A DNA stretch of 64,000 bases from Nipponacmea schrenckii (lineage: Eukaryota > Mollusca > Gastropoda > Lottiidae), in contig JAUJPP010000003.1 of assembly GCA_030562195.1 (NCBI GenBank), positions 17,081,398-17,145,397 on the forward strand, in the 5' to 3' direction. How positions within the stretch are numbered: the first letter of the stretch is position 1; each line of letters starts with the position of its first letter. Under the pieces are notes generated by a model. That model was given only the letters and a program-made list of their open reading frames with translations. It searched no databases and was not told where the DNA came from. Position numbers and translations under genes: made by a program. Positions 52,648-64,000 of the stretch are shown here, piece by piece.

Positions 52648-54480
52648 TATGTTTCCTCTGAAAGATAGAACTAAATAATTGTGCCTATATGATATTCAAT
52701 TAGTGAAAAAGGTAAAAATTGTAGAAAAATAAATAAGGACTCAAAAACAAGGTTGATGTATCATTTGTCAGTTTCTGTTTTAAAAAACAGGCATTTCGTG
52801 TTCAAGTTTTCTATGAAAGACAGGTGTAAAGACATGTAGGTAAAAGACAAAGGGATAAAAGTGTCCTACTGGAGCATGTTTTTAGACTAGATGAAGGATG
52901 CAAATTTGAAGTAAGAATGACAGGGTTGTCAAGTCTAGACATATATTTTATCCTATATATTTAGTATTTATTATTATATATTATGATGTTTACCATCATC
53001 TCAGATTTATTTCTTTTTTACCTGTCATGTTTCTTTCCTTCTCTCATATTTCCTGAGAAAAAAGTGAATGGTGGTATTTAACCTTACCCCTTTTTCTTAA
53101 CCTTTTCTTAAACAAAGCAAAAGATGCATAAATTTGGACCAATGAACCTGTAAATTCTGACCAACTCATGATTTGACTTGAGTAGACATTCTTTTATACC
53201 AATCCTGCTCATTGCAGGTATCTGTCTTGTATAGATGTTTGTTCTGGCTACACCCAATTTTAATATATATGTTTATGCATTGGATACAAAGATTCTTTAA
53301 ATGAGCTCAAACTTTAATTCCTTCAAATGTCCTTCAAATTGTCATTTCTGTTTCCTTGTTTCGCTTTCTAGTTTTTGCTCATTTCTTGCCTTGTGTCAAA
53401 TAAATAAGAAATTAGTCTTGTATATGTGACAATGTTCAGGTCCCACCTCCAATCTTCCTTTTCACCTGTCTGATTTCATTAGATTAAAAATAGAAATTAC
53501 TATGCTAGGTCATTATTTCTCAGGCTTGAAGATAAATTAGTTGTGAGAACAAAAAACTCTCTGTTTCATTCAAGAAGTCGACATTTTTTTTATACATTTT
53601 ACATGTCATTGATAATAAATTAAAACATTAAAAAAACATGGATTTTAAATTAAACTTCCTGTATATGGAAGAATAAGTTGCATAATAATTTGTATGTTGC
53701 ACTTCTAAACATTTTAATGAAGCAAAGGTAGCAGCTAATGAACTTTTCACATGAGAAATATATGTCAATTTTCCATGAGTAAGTACACAGAATGAAAAGT
53801 GGCAATCCAACATTAATTTTTTTTCATATATTTAAGCAAGATATTTGATTCATTGGTTTCTCATTTATCCATTGAATGTGTTTTTGCACAGAAAATTGAC
53901 AGATATTCTGCCAGGAGAGAAAACAAAAGCACCTGTTCTGCTTTTAGAAAAAAACAGGAATCTCAAATATACAGATGCAGAGCATGTTATCTTAGTGGCA
54001 TGATTGTCAAAGATGATGAATAATGAGTGGATGGATAGAGAGAAGATGACAATAGATAAGTGATTGACAAGGAACAAGTTAAACTGTCAATAAGTACTAT
54101 GATCAAGTAAAATATAGGATATCAGAATGGTTATTTGATCAGATACTAGGTCTACTACAGGTTGTAAGGTGAATGTTGTCTCTGATATCAGGGTTAAAGT
54201 GCACATCAACTAAATAGTTTTTATGAAAAAGTTGTCATGTATGATTCTGAAGTTCTATAGCAGATTCCATTTATTTCCATCTTTTCAATAAAAGAGAATT
54301 TTTATCTTGTTTTTTGTTGATTTGATTTAGTTTATTTAAAGAGATGGATATTTTTGCAAGTTACAGTATTCCTGTGAATATTATAGTTTTTGTCATTTTG
54401 GAATAACTGTCAACCATGCAGGAGTGTTAGGTTACAGTGGGGCTTTGATTCAAAACATGTTATTGACTTGAATTTGACAG

Positions 54481-54915
54481 CCAAGGTATGATGACCATAG
54501 GCTTATGTATGTGATTACATGTAGTAAGGGCAAGTGGTCAGTGTTTGTCCACCACATCTGTCCAGTATTAAATGACAGTATTGATGGTTGATTTCTATTG
54601 TTTTGTATCAATCATGGTTGTTGGTGTGATTATTTGAAACATCTTGTTCATTATAATGAAGAGATATTGTCTTGTATTGGTCGTCATGCTGAGATTGAAT
54701 ACCTTGACCTCTTCACATCAAACAATCATATAATCTCAGGTTTTCTAATCCCTAAAGATACAATCCCAGATAGAAATTATAACTTTGCTGCACTGTTAAA
54801 AATTGTGTTTGAGGAAAGAGAAATTTTTGAAAATAAAATGCTTATAGAAATGTATGATAAGCAAAATGCTTCAGTGCTATTGTATATCAAGTATGATAGC
54901 AATAAATATTTATGA
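54481..54915 (+). pseudogene. Unrecognised coding-like stretch with one in-frame TGA
   Basis: After an AG that could act as a splice acceptor (TTTGACAG, to 54480), one frame runs 36 codons beginning PRYDDHRLMYVITCSKGKWS. It meets TGA at 54589-54591, then continues open in the same frame for 107 codons to TGA at 54913. Composition is protein-like throughout (KWSVFVHHICP; GRHAEIEYLDL; FLIPKDTIPDRNYNF; FEEREIFENKM), unlike the low-complexity chance frames elsewhere. It is not part of UTP6, because the flanking exons join without it. It may be a decayed exon or retrocopy, part of a mobile element, or a nested gene. No domain was recognised. A selenocysteine TGA cannot be argued without a SECIS element. 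Confidence 0.35.
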
Positions 54916-55704
54916 CATGGACTGCTAGGTGTGTTATGTGGTATATTGCCTGTATGTGGGAACTTTCCTTTGATTTAACATGAATAGTATTAGATTGGTC
55001 TCCTCTGTTAAAGTGTCGCTATATTTCCGTTACCTGAGAGGACCAAAGGCTTTATTTACCTTCAACACAAGAGATTTTTCCTAGTGAATGTGATAGTGAC
55101 AGATTAAGCTTTATACTAGTCCAGATGGTACTATTTAGATTACTTCTAATATTCTTAAATATTCTCTTCTAATCTCTTTGATTCTCCAAAAATCTTACAA
55201 AACCATTGTTTTAGGATTTTCAGATGAACATTTGGTTGTTTTTTGTTTCTCAAGATCAATAAGAAAAAAATGATCAATTTTTGAAAATAGACATGAATTG
55301 GACATCCCAATTACAAATATGCATAAAAATACACAAAATAAAAGTGATATGTTACACGATTATTTTTTCCATTGAAACCTGGGGGAAATATGTAAAGTTC
55401 CAGTCTGTAGTGATATGTGTTTGCTTTTTGCACCATTGATTAATTTGATTAATGAAAGCATTGGATTTTTTAATATATAAATATATGTTGATTTTATTGT
55501 GTAATTATTTAACCATTGACAACTCAATCAAATAACAGTGTTATTATTCAGTACATTTGGTACCTTCATTATTATACAATAACATTAATATACAGTAGCC
55601 ATCAGTGTTAAAACTGTAAAATTTTGACAACTTGATAATTTAAAGGTATAAATGCTGAAGATGATATATTTGTTTTAACTAATGATAATTGCAGGTGTCA
55701 AATT

Positions 55705-55776
55705 TAGTAGGTGTTAGATGTTTAACACCTCGATTCTAGTATAACTACAGCAAGATGCGCTCCTTAACACCTACTT
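55705..55776. repeat. Small cluster of inverted AGGTGTTA repeats
   Basis: TAGTAGGTGTTA (55705-55716) faces TAACACCT (55723-55730) and again TTAACACCTACTTA (55763-55776). Two alternative hairpins can form, one with a 6-base loop and one spanning about 70 bases. It may be the remnant of a MITE. No function is evident. Confidence 0.5.
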
Positions 55777-56933
55777 AGTGTTCACTTTATACACTGTATT
55801 GTATCTGAAACTGATATTTGAGTATGTTTACACTTTCTCTACATTTTTTGACATTTTCAAGTAGGTTATTGCTTAAATGACATCATCGGAGATATAATTA
55901 TATCAAATTTTGAGTAAATTGAAGATTGATTTAGAATGACAAAAAAATAATATAATCTAGTATGGAATTGTCTGAACTGATGTTATAAAAGTTGTGTTTA
56001 TGTTAACAACTATAAATTGTGTCTGCTATATTTGTATTTCTTTTATAGTATTTTTTTTAAAAATTTGTCTGGGAATAATCAGCAGGACCTGGCCTTATTA
56101 TCTTGAATAATTATAAGAAGTTAACTAAATAATTGTATATAGTTTTTTGCAATATGTCAGATTTGCTGAAGCACTGGTAGCTTTTCCAAAACTTGGGTCT
56201 GTTGTGATGAGAATAATGATCAGATCCTATATAAGGGTTATAACTTATATATAACCACGTGTACCCCAGACATTGAAGTCTACCTACAATATGTGAAATT
56301 GGGTGTAGAATATTTATTGTTAGAATATAAAAATAGTAAATCTGTCAGTGTATGTTGATCTATTTATTGTTATTATTTATATATTTGATTGTTTTCAATA
56401 AACTTAGTTGAGGGTATAGTAAAATGTTGTATTTTTCTAACCTATGATATATCTTCCGGCTGTTTATATAGCTTATTTCTCTCAAAATATCTGCATATCC
56501 TGTCTCCCAATATCTTTTTTATCTGCAAGCTTGAAGAGTGGAGGAAATGAGGCAGAAATAGTTAATAATCACTTGTCTTTTGAAATAGTAGATTAAATGA
56601 ATGAGTTAGATTCATACTTGGCTTTATGATAAATTTATTTGTTTATTAAAGAAATATTTAGAGATTAACATTGTTTTGATGTATCTTGTCATGTCCATGA
56701 ATCAAATATCATTCTTTGCGTCTGATTAACCTTTGAAAATTTATAAGAAAACTGTCAGTATAGTTCTAAGAATGAACCTGACAATCTAGATTGTTTCTAT
56801 GATGATAATATTCTTATCATTGATTTAATTTGGTCACTTACAATCATTTTAAGACATTTAACTTTTATTGTCCTTGATAATTCTGATATGATTTTCTTTT
56901 TCTAATTTTTATAACCTGTCTCTTTATTTTCAG

Positions 56934-57011
56934 AGAATAGAAAAAGTATTGAATATATTCAATGATGCTTCTAAGAGACAACTACTAACAGAGGAATTAT
57001 ACATACAGTGG
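56934..57011 (+). CDS. UTP6 internal exon (partial gene)
   Basis: The exon is bounded by TTATTTTCAG and GTAAGTATA, a strong consensus donor, and has 26 complete codons in phase 0. It encodes RIEKVLNIFNDASKRQLLTE then ELYIQW, an amphipathic helix pair of a HAT repeat. The family has a matching basic start (RLE/RIE), a hydrophobic V/I-F-x-x-A core and a short ELK/RQLL-type linker ahead of the next helix. It continues without a frame change from the exon at 49807 and into the exon at 58659. Confidence 0.75.
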
Positions 57012-58658
57012 GTAAGTATATTGATTGCATTGTATCAGTCTCATGGGTTTTTTTTTTTTTACCTGTACATGTATTTTATATTTGAATAGATGTAACAAAG
57101 AATTTTAGTGAGGCACAGTGGATCCTTCTATTAATAGTTAAAATTGTTAAACAGAGTATACAATCAGCTTCTTCTTGGTGCCAACTTTTTACAAGCGCAC
57201 AGATACTGTGTAACAAGGCAAAACATTACCCTCAATGACAGATTAGTATCTCTGCTTATTTTGAACTAGCTGTAGATAAAGAAATACCTACAGCTGTTGA
57301 TAAAAAGTACTAACTTGAATAGAAAAATTATTCCTGGTAATGTTTAGAAAAGACTTTCACCTATTGAAATTCATTGAAAAGCAATTATTTTTTTCTAACT
57401 TTTTCAAGATATTTTTAAGAGAAAGATTATGATTATTGATCAATTTAAGACAATGAGATCTATACTATTGTTTAAGTCTATTCACAATGTTTTAAACTTT
57501 ATCAATATTTTATTCAAACGTCCTTTATATCTTATACAAACACACCACTGGAGTTAATTAAATTTTTTCTACAAATTCTTTGAAAAATAATGGAAATTCT
57601 TTCCTGCAGCAAAATCTGTTATCTTTAAAATGAATGAATAAGGTATGTAAAAGACAAATTGGATATATGATCAATTGAATTTTTCAATGTTGATAAATTT
57701 CGCAATAAATGCCCCAATCTTAGCCTTTTTTCTCAATAGTTAAGAAATAATTTTTGCACTTATTAGGTTAATAAACAGAAATTGATAAAGATTATAAAAA
57801 TATGCATGTAATGTACAAAACAGTTGTTTATTTCAAGGCTGCAGGTTTAACATGGGTAACTGCTTGTCTTGAGTAACTTTCATGTTATGGTATCTCCCAA
57901 TGTTGTAAAATGTATTATTGCCATTGTTTATTCAGAAAACGTAGAACAGCATGTAATCATTTGATTTTCTCTGTTGTCCAATATTCTGATTATTGACATT
58001 AATGTCCGAGCCTTTTAGTTATCAAAACGAAACCAAAGCGTTTAACTGTGCTAGTCATTTCCTTAAACTGTGTGAAATCAACACAAGAATCTGATTGGAA
58101 GTAATTGATCTTTCCAAATGCTTTGAGCTCAACTTTCCTCTTACTGTATCAGTGCATGTCAAATGAACCTAGACTTTCCTAATATCATAGGACAATTGTT
58201 GATTTGGCTAATTAATCAATTTATTATTTGTAGGTTTTACTAATTAAAATAAGCAATATTTGATATCACTTTTGTTCCAACAAAATGCTAATTGTCCATT
58301 AGGGGAAATCTTTATACTTTATAACAAAAATACCAGTTAAGGTTCTTGATGTAGAAAAATATTAAGTGTCTGCTTGTTATTGTCTGGACCCTCTCAGCAG
58401 TGATAATTATTCACGTTAGGTGAAACCATTTATCAACTAGATAAGCGGGAATAGAGAAAAAAGATGGCTATTGACAACTTACATCATCCAGCATATATGT
58501 GACATACACATATATACGTTTCCACCTCCAGTGAACAGAGCTACAGCCCACTATCTAGCTTATTTTACTCATACAGCTTCTGTTTATTTTTTAACAGGAA
58601 GAGCATAAAATCATTCTTAATATACCGTAATTATTCATTGTTGTTACTTTAATTTCAG
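57012..58658 (+). other. UTP6 intron of about 1.65 kb
   Basis: The donor is GTAAGTATA and the acceptor CTTTAATTTCAG. It contains a run of 12 or more T just inside the 5' end (about 57047-57060). No nested feature was seen. Confidence 0.7.
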
Positions 58659-58844
58659 ATTGACATTTTGGTGAATGTTGGTTTATTAAAAAAAGCTGAA
58701 GAGACTGGATGCGAGAGTGTAAAGAATTATTGTACCAGTATTGGACTTTGGAAAAAAAGACTGTTATTAGCCATACAGACTGGAAAACTGGAAGAAGAAA
58801 TTCTGAAAATATTTAATTCTGCCAAGAAAGTGGTGGATGAAAAG
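58659..58844 (+). CDS. UTP6 internal exon with a HAT repeat (partial gene)
   Basis: The exon is bounded by TTTCAG and GTTAGT and encodes 62 complete codons in phase 0. It starts IDILVNVGLLKKAEET. It then has GCESVKNYCTSIGLWKKRLL: a Trp after a short Cys/Ser-containing loop, as in the HAT pattern where the conserved Trp begins the first helix of a repeat. It ends LEEEILKIFNSAKKVVDEK, the second helix with its F-x-x-A/K core. Animal UTP6 has the same sequence of features here: an L-x-x-A-x-E/V-A helix, then T/I-x-LW/MW, then I/L-F-E/N-x-A. The three joined exons give 113 codons, about a fifth of a full protein of roughly 600 residues. The GTTAGT donor is a weak but accepted variant. Confidence 0.78.
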
Positions 58845-61800
58845 GTTAGTTTTTAATGAAATTTTACTAATTTGTAACTAAATCATTCAGATTTATGTAT
58901 AGTTCTTAAACTATGTGAAATTGTATATTTATGTTAGGTGGTGATGACAACATGTTCTCATAAAAGCACTGGCCGAGGTCACAAAGTAAAGATCTATGAT
59001 AAAACAAGGTGTAAGTTAAAAGTTAGGATAATTAGATGCGTTAGTTATGGATGTCTCTGAAATATTATCTGTGGTAGTATTATATCTTTAACTGAATAGC
59101 TGAAATATATTGATATATTGAGGTTTGAGTCTACCATGAACTAGATTATTATTTGTCTTATTGAAATATTAAATTTTTTGTTTATGATACCCTAATTGTG
59201 GTATTTTTGTGGGAACTGGGAACATGAATTGTTCTGTAACTGTAGAATTTACATGGATACTTTACACTTTAAACTGTTCATATTATCATAAACACACAGT
59301 TATTAAAGGGATTTTGCCCATTACATGAATACTATTTGAAGGATTATTTGAACTAAATGATTCTTTAGACTTACGATTTTTCATGAATACATTAAGAATG
59401 GGCTGTCAATACTTCATAGATTAAGAGTTCAATATAAGAGTAATAATTCTTGTAAAATAAATATTCAGTACAATAAAGTGGAAGTAGAAGTAAAAATGGT
59501 ATTGACTATAGAAGGAGATTTTCTATAGACTTAAGGGTTAAAGTGCCATTCAATGGGCCATAGATCACAATTATTAACAATATCCCTCTTATTTCTCTTC
59601 GGTATTAGTGTGTAATAACCTAATCTCATCTCAAATCTTATATTACTATATCTCACCCACTATAAAATCCTATTTATCGCTTTTCGCATGTTTACTTCAT
59701 CAAATTTATTGTTGCTATGAAGAGAATAATTTGCTGCTCTATTTGATTTGTCAACAGACCAATACAGAATCAAATAAACTCATTTCATTGGCTCTAATTG
59801 TTACATTTGATTTTCCAAAATAATTATACATTTTGTTATAGATTATAAAGAATAATTCTGCTGCTTTGTGTGAACCTTATTAAGTTTCTATTCTCAGATC
59901 ATGGAAAGTCTTTGTTCTAAATACATAAAATGGTTACCTAGTTCCCAAGAGACACCTTAAACTAATGATTTTTCTGTGACACATTTTATGATAATCTAAT
60001 GAGTCAACATCGGGCAAATGAAAATGTCTGATCATTAATTTTTGTCAGAAATTGATTTTGTTTTTAAGTTTACATTGGGTCTTCTATGTGTTTCTGATAC
60101 TTAACTTATTCCACTGGACACTGTGTCCAAGTCATTTAAGCTTTTATTATTGTTCTCAACTATTTTTTATTATAAATAAATATAATTCAATTCTGAGAAT
60201 AATAGTTAAATTGTGAAAAGGAACGTTTAAAACTTAGATAATCTACTCACATATTGGCATGTGATTGATATGGCTTTTATCATCTTTGCTTTCATTTCAA
60301 ACTGGGCACAGATTTGTCAAGAAGTAAAGAGATTATTAGGTGCTCTCTTTTACTGTAAAATTCTTGTCATATAATACACAATAGTTTTTTTTATACATTA
60401 TTTAATGACAAATCTGACATTTTGATATTGACACCTGACTTATTGCCAATCAGTTATAATTTCTTATATCTTTTTTCATTCATAACTGGCTTTGTTGTAC
60501 TGAAAGCTATATGAAATAGGAAAATTAATAAAAATATTTCGTGAGAAGTTTAACTATATCAATAATAATATGATTGGGTCAATATTATTACAGACAGAAA
60601 AGTTTGACTTGAATTATTACAATAAACAAAGTTAAAATATGTCCATTTAGTCAGTCTTTAACTTCTTTCTTCAATATATTTAAATTGATATTTTATGTAT
60701 ACATTCTGCATTTTTTGTATATATTTCTATTTTAGATAATTCATATTTATAATTTTTATCTACTGGTTAAATTTTTATAAATTTTGGGAAAATCATTAAA
60801 ATCGATATTTTTTATTAAACTATTTACACCCTTCACTAACTTTAATAAAAACTTTATTTTATCAATAGTGAATATATTGATTCAGATTAAGGTCTATTCA
60901 ATGAGGGATTACCGTCATTATTTAAAGCCTGATTGAGACCACCACCATTACATTCATATCTTCAGTCCTTTTACTACATTTACCAATCATTTGTCAAGAG
61001 CCATAACACTTTTCTTATGTAAATAATAGATTGATAAAGTTTCTTCTAAAGGTACTCTTTAGTGCGTGCTGTATTCAATATATCTATACAATAGTCATAG
61101 ACACATGGTCAGTTATATGATTAAGTATTTAGACCTTATCTGTTGGTAGACATGAACGTGGATCTATACCACTAAGTGAACATTTGATCTAAAAAAAAGG
61201 TAGAATAGATCATGTGGATGTTAGAGCAGTGAATTTTGATCTAGGTTTTTAACATGGGTTTATAAATTATGTAAATTAAGCTTTGTTGTATTATTTTTAA
61301 TAAACCAATTCATCCAATTATATTTTTATTAAATTTTCATGAATATTTGAGTGCATTGAGCAATTTCTATTATTTTGAATTCTTCGCAGTACACCATTTT
61401 CAGTTCAAAAATACTATTTCATTGCAGCACTTATATAAAGATATAGGAATCCCTATCAAAGTATCTGGAATCCCTATCAAGGGATCTGGAATCCCTTACA
61501 AATGATCCCTAATACCTTATCATTATAACAGTAATTTTAAAGCGAACAGAGGTCAGAAGGTCACAATATATATTTAATTATATTAATTATATTCAACTGT
61601 CCAATGATAATTATAGTTCTCTTTCTTAATGCATTGCAACTTGTACATTTAGGCAGTGCTCAGTTTTATTTCTTTATAATATAATCAACAAGTGTGTAAA
61701 ATATGATCATTTAATTGGAAACAGGAATCACATTTAATTATAGGTCATTGTCAATTGTAAAGGTCAAAACCCTCATAGGGTTTTCTTCTAGAAATGGGCA

Positions 61801-62199
61801 ATTTAGCCTTGGATCCTTACATAGACAATCTAAAAAATTTTGAATGGCTTGAATGATATGACACTACACCAAAAACCCAAAGAAAAACTCTTTGGTGTCT
61901 GATTTTACATAAGCAATTGATCATATTTATCAGTTCCCCACATGATAGTCTCCTGTGGTTTCAGACCAAAATGTACTGAAAATCAATCAAAAAGAAATCT
62001 TATTGCAAATTTTGTTTCCAGCTTATCCCCAGACTATAAAGAAAGAGTCAATGTATCTTATCTACTTTCTAAACTTCCTCTCTCTTTCATCTCTAATCTG
62101 TAGTATAAAAGCTCAGAAATAAAATAAAAACATGACATTTCATGAGGAAGTTGAATTTGTCTGATGGGTGAAGAATATTAATTTAATTTATCTCTATAG
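58845..62199 (+). other. Probable UTP6 intron sequence with unlocated exon(s)
   Basis: If the gene continues to 62200, the exon(s) encoding the next one or two HAT repeats should lie here, but none was identified with confidence. A segment at about 58940-58975 resembles one at 48725-48755 (AGCACTGGCYGAGGT), a possible dispersed repeat. GGAATCCCT occurs three times with small changes at 61448-61495. Confidence 0.35.
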
Positions 62200-62270
62200 A
62201 CATCACCTCATTTTCATAAATCACTGGAAATAGAATTCTATTCAAGTCTTGATCGATCTGGTCAGAATTG
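62200..62270 (+). CDS. Candidate UTP6 exon, C-terminal half
   Basis: A pyrimidine-containing acceptor (TTATCTCTATAG) precedes an open frame TSPHFHKSLEIEFYSSLDRS then GQN, and GTTAGA, a relative of the GTTAGT donor used at 58845, follows at 62271. UTP6 proteins have a segment of the form P-x-S-x-x-F-x-K-x-I-x-x-E in this part, and F-x-K-x-L-x-I-E here agrees in spacing. The order and strand fit. The match is short and the exon(s) between 58844 and this one were not found, so this is a tentative call; the donor choice is also uncertain. Confidence 0.3.
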
Positions 62271-62428
62271 GTTAGAAATTCCATTTATGATTGACCAATT
62301 ATTGCAGGGTTTAGTTTGAATTTTATATAATTTGATAAAAAAGCATGATACATAAAACTAGGTACATATATTGCATAAAGCATAAAAACGGCTCAGAAGA
62401 GAGTGCAAATGTGGACATGTTATTATAG
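62271..62428. other. Short AT-rich spacer
   Basis: Nothing recognised between the candidate exon and the MITE. Confidence 0.4.
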
Positions 62429-62904
62429 CCCTGTTTACACCAGACTGTTTTTAAGCGTTCCGATCTCAGTTCAGACCAGGTCGCAATAAAATCACAAATT
62501 TAACCCGTTTACACCAACAATAAATTGAGCGTACTGAGAACTGTTCAAAAATAATAATGCAAAAGTTTGACTGCTCTTAGATGCATTCTTATGAAACTCT
62601 TCATGAAAGAGGTAAGATAGATGTCACTGTAACCTGGATGAAAACAAAAAACAACTCCAAATAATGATCAAATTCCACAGGAAAAGGTGAAGGTCAGTCA
62701 ATGTGCACATGCAGTAATCCGTTCTCGGCACGATTCATATTTGAACTACAATTTATCTTGTCCAGTCTGAGAACCGTTTCTGAGATCACCTCTTTGAGGT
62801 GGGCCAGAACTTGAACCTTTTCACGAGAACGCCGGACCGTTTGCATTACACAAAATTCCTTAGTACCGTTTTCAGAACGCTTAAATTTTGTAGTGTAAAC
62901 AGAG
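62429..62904. mobile_element. MITE with GTTTACAC terminal inverted repeats
   Basis: The left end CCCTGTTTACACC.. and the complement of the right end CTCTGTTTACACT.. match, and the similarity continues to a shared TTTAAGCGTTCYGA, giving a terminal inverted repeat of about 35 bp with gaps. A second CCGTTTACACC lies at about 62504, and a related CCGTTTGCATTACAC near the right end. The interior has no coding frame and is rich in palindromic GAACNGTT and GAACGC words. No clear target-site duplication was found, so hAT or PIF/Harbinger ancestry cannot be decided. Confidence 0.65.
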
Positions 62905-64000
62905 TTTTTGATAATTTATGACGGAAAATAATGTTCAATCTATTTGGTACTATAATATAAAAGATTTCAAAATTTGTTCTAATGGTGATTCATTAGGAGA
63001 ATCATCTTCACAATGAAAGTATTCAATGGAAAAATAAATTCTCAAATACCATGTTACATTGATAACTTGAACAAGTGAGGTCAGGACAACCAAATAATGA
63101 TTTCTTTAGGGATTAAACCGATCTGACAAGATTTTTACTAGTTCATCATGTTTAACCATAGGCAAGAATTCACTTGGTCTGTTTGTTACAATCAGAAGAA
63201 AACATTCCAATAAGAATACAGCTGAATTTTTCTATTGGTTGGTCACAACTTCTATTGTGGAGTATCAGAGTTGATAAACATTGAGTGATGCTCCACACAA
63301 TCTTGCTCTTACTGTCTGACTATGGTGTGTACATGTCATTATGTACTAAATAAATTTTTCACATCATCTCATCAAATATAAGCGTGATTCTCTGTCTGAT
63401 TTTTGAGGTTTCTCTCCTTCATGAGTCAAAAGACAATCACAATGTTAGGTATGACTGATTATTGATGTTTAGAGTAAACTTACATGAGAAAGTTTTATGA
63501 GAATTTCACACTTTCTTGTTAATTAAACATAGATTTTATCATGGCCAATGTACACAGTCAATTTTTTTGCATATATGCTCTTAAATATGTTCTTAGTGAT
63601 AATGTATTGCATTCAGTTATCTCACTCAAAACATTGTGTTGTGTCCTACTTAAACACAAAGAATGCATTTTATTGCTCTTCATAACAAATTTAATACTTT
63701 AAGTCATATTCTATGCTGAAATATAGTTTTGAGGTTTTTTTTTGACTTGTGTTCCCTCTACTGTTCTATGTAGCCAACACTGTTTACATATTCTTGCTAA
63801 ATTCTACACACATGTGATGAGTATTAAATATGATTTTGTATCATTGGTGTTGTTGATAGTGACTACTGTTGTATGGTACTTTCCATTATTTACTAAACTA
63901 CTGCACAGTACATAGTGAGCCACAAGACAAAAAAACAGTTGGTGGACTTGAAGTGTCAACTTTAATATTTCCTTCTTTGTGAGATTAAATCAACATCTTT
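62905..64000. other. AT-rich stretch to the window edge
   Basis: No exon, RNA gene or repeat could be supported. The last exons of UTP6 may lie here or beyond the edge. Confidence 0.4.

Larger units (their letters stand above)
49884..56933 (+). other. UTP6 intron of about 7 kb
   Basis: The donor is GTAAGG and the acceptor TTATTTTCAG. The intron contains the 1942-bp inverted-repeat transposon, an unexplained open stretch at 54481-54915 and a small inverted-repeat cluster at 55705-55776. The rest (49884-50703, 52650-54480, 54916-55700, 55780-56933) is AT-rich with no supported feature. Confidence 0.7.

Noticed and set aside
52418..52668. Arg/Asp-rich frames on both strands
   Set aside because: They arise from the GC-rich subterminal array of the transposon, which is open in several frames at once.
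58937..59014. Open stretch after TTATGTTAG ending at GTGTAAGT
   Set aside because: The peptide does not resemble UTP6, and part of it matches a sequence near 48730, which suggests a repeat.
59898..59960. Possible UTP6 exon after TTCTATTCTCAG, with SLCSKYIKW resembling the family's K-Y-x-x-W segment
   Set aside because: Only about 12 residues could belong, the only donor (GTTACC) is poor, and the exon expected just before it was not found.

Overview
The window is metazoan nuclear DNA: strongly AT-rich (about two thirds A+T by eye), CpG-poor, gene-sparse, with spliced genes, long introns and several non-autonomous DNA transposons. Nothing prokaryotic or organellar is visible. A hammerhead-ribozyme-like motif of the Penelope type, piggyBac-like and TA-flanked inverted-repeat elements and the gene content fit an invertebrate, possibly a lophotrochozoan such as a mollusc. 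The species cannot be fixed from the sequence alone.

Two protein-coding genes are supported. On the minus strand, the exon at about 24.6-25.9 kb holds a complete 273-residue reading frame for an unrecognised single-pass membrane protein with a long Ser-rich cytoplasmic tail. A 3' splice site lies in its 5' UTR and an AATAAA about 400 bases past its stop. On the plus strand, three exons (49807-49883, 56934-57011, 58659-58844) join in frame into a 113-codon stretch that matches the middle of UTP6, the HAT-repeat protein of the small-subunit processome. A weaker candidate exon of the same gene is at 62200-62270. The N-terminal exons were not found and may lie in the 26-49.8 kb stretch. The C-terminal exons probably run past the right edge.

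Mobile DNA makes up most of the rest that can be named: a 322-bp fold-back element (6266-6587), an 839-bp piggyBac-like deletion derivative with TTAA flanks (7412-8250), a hammerhead-like motif (9462-9497), a 1443-bp TA-flanked element with GTGCGCA-type repeats (44939-46381), a 1942-bp TA-flanked element with perfect 28-bp terminal inverted repeats and GC-rich arrays inside a UTP6 intron (50706-52647), and a 476-bp GTTTACAC-type MITE (62429-62904). The larger of these stand out as CpG-rich islands in a CpG-poor background.

One unexplained coding-like stretch (54481-54915) sits in the same UTP6 intron and has a single in-frame TGA. The remaining tens of kilobases look like AT-rich non-coding DNA with small hairpins and homopolymer runs. 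No tRNA, rRNA, CRISPR array or operon structure was seen.
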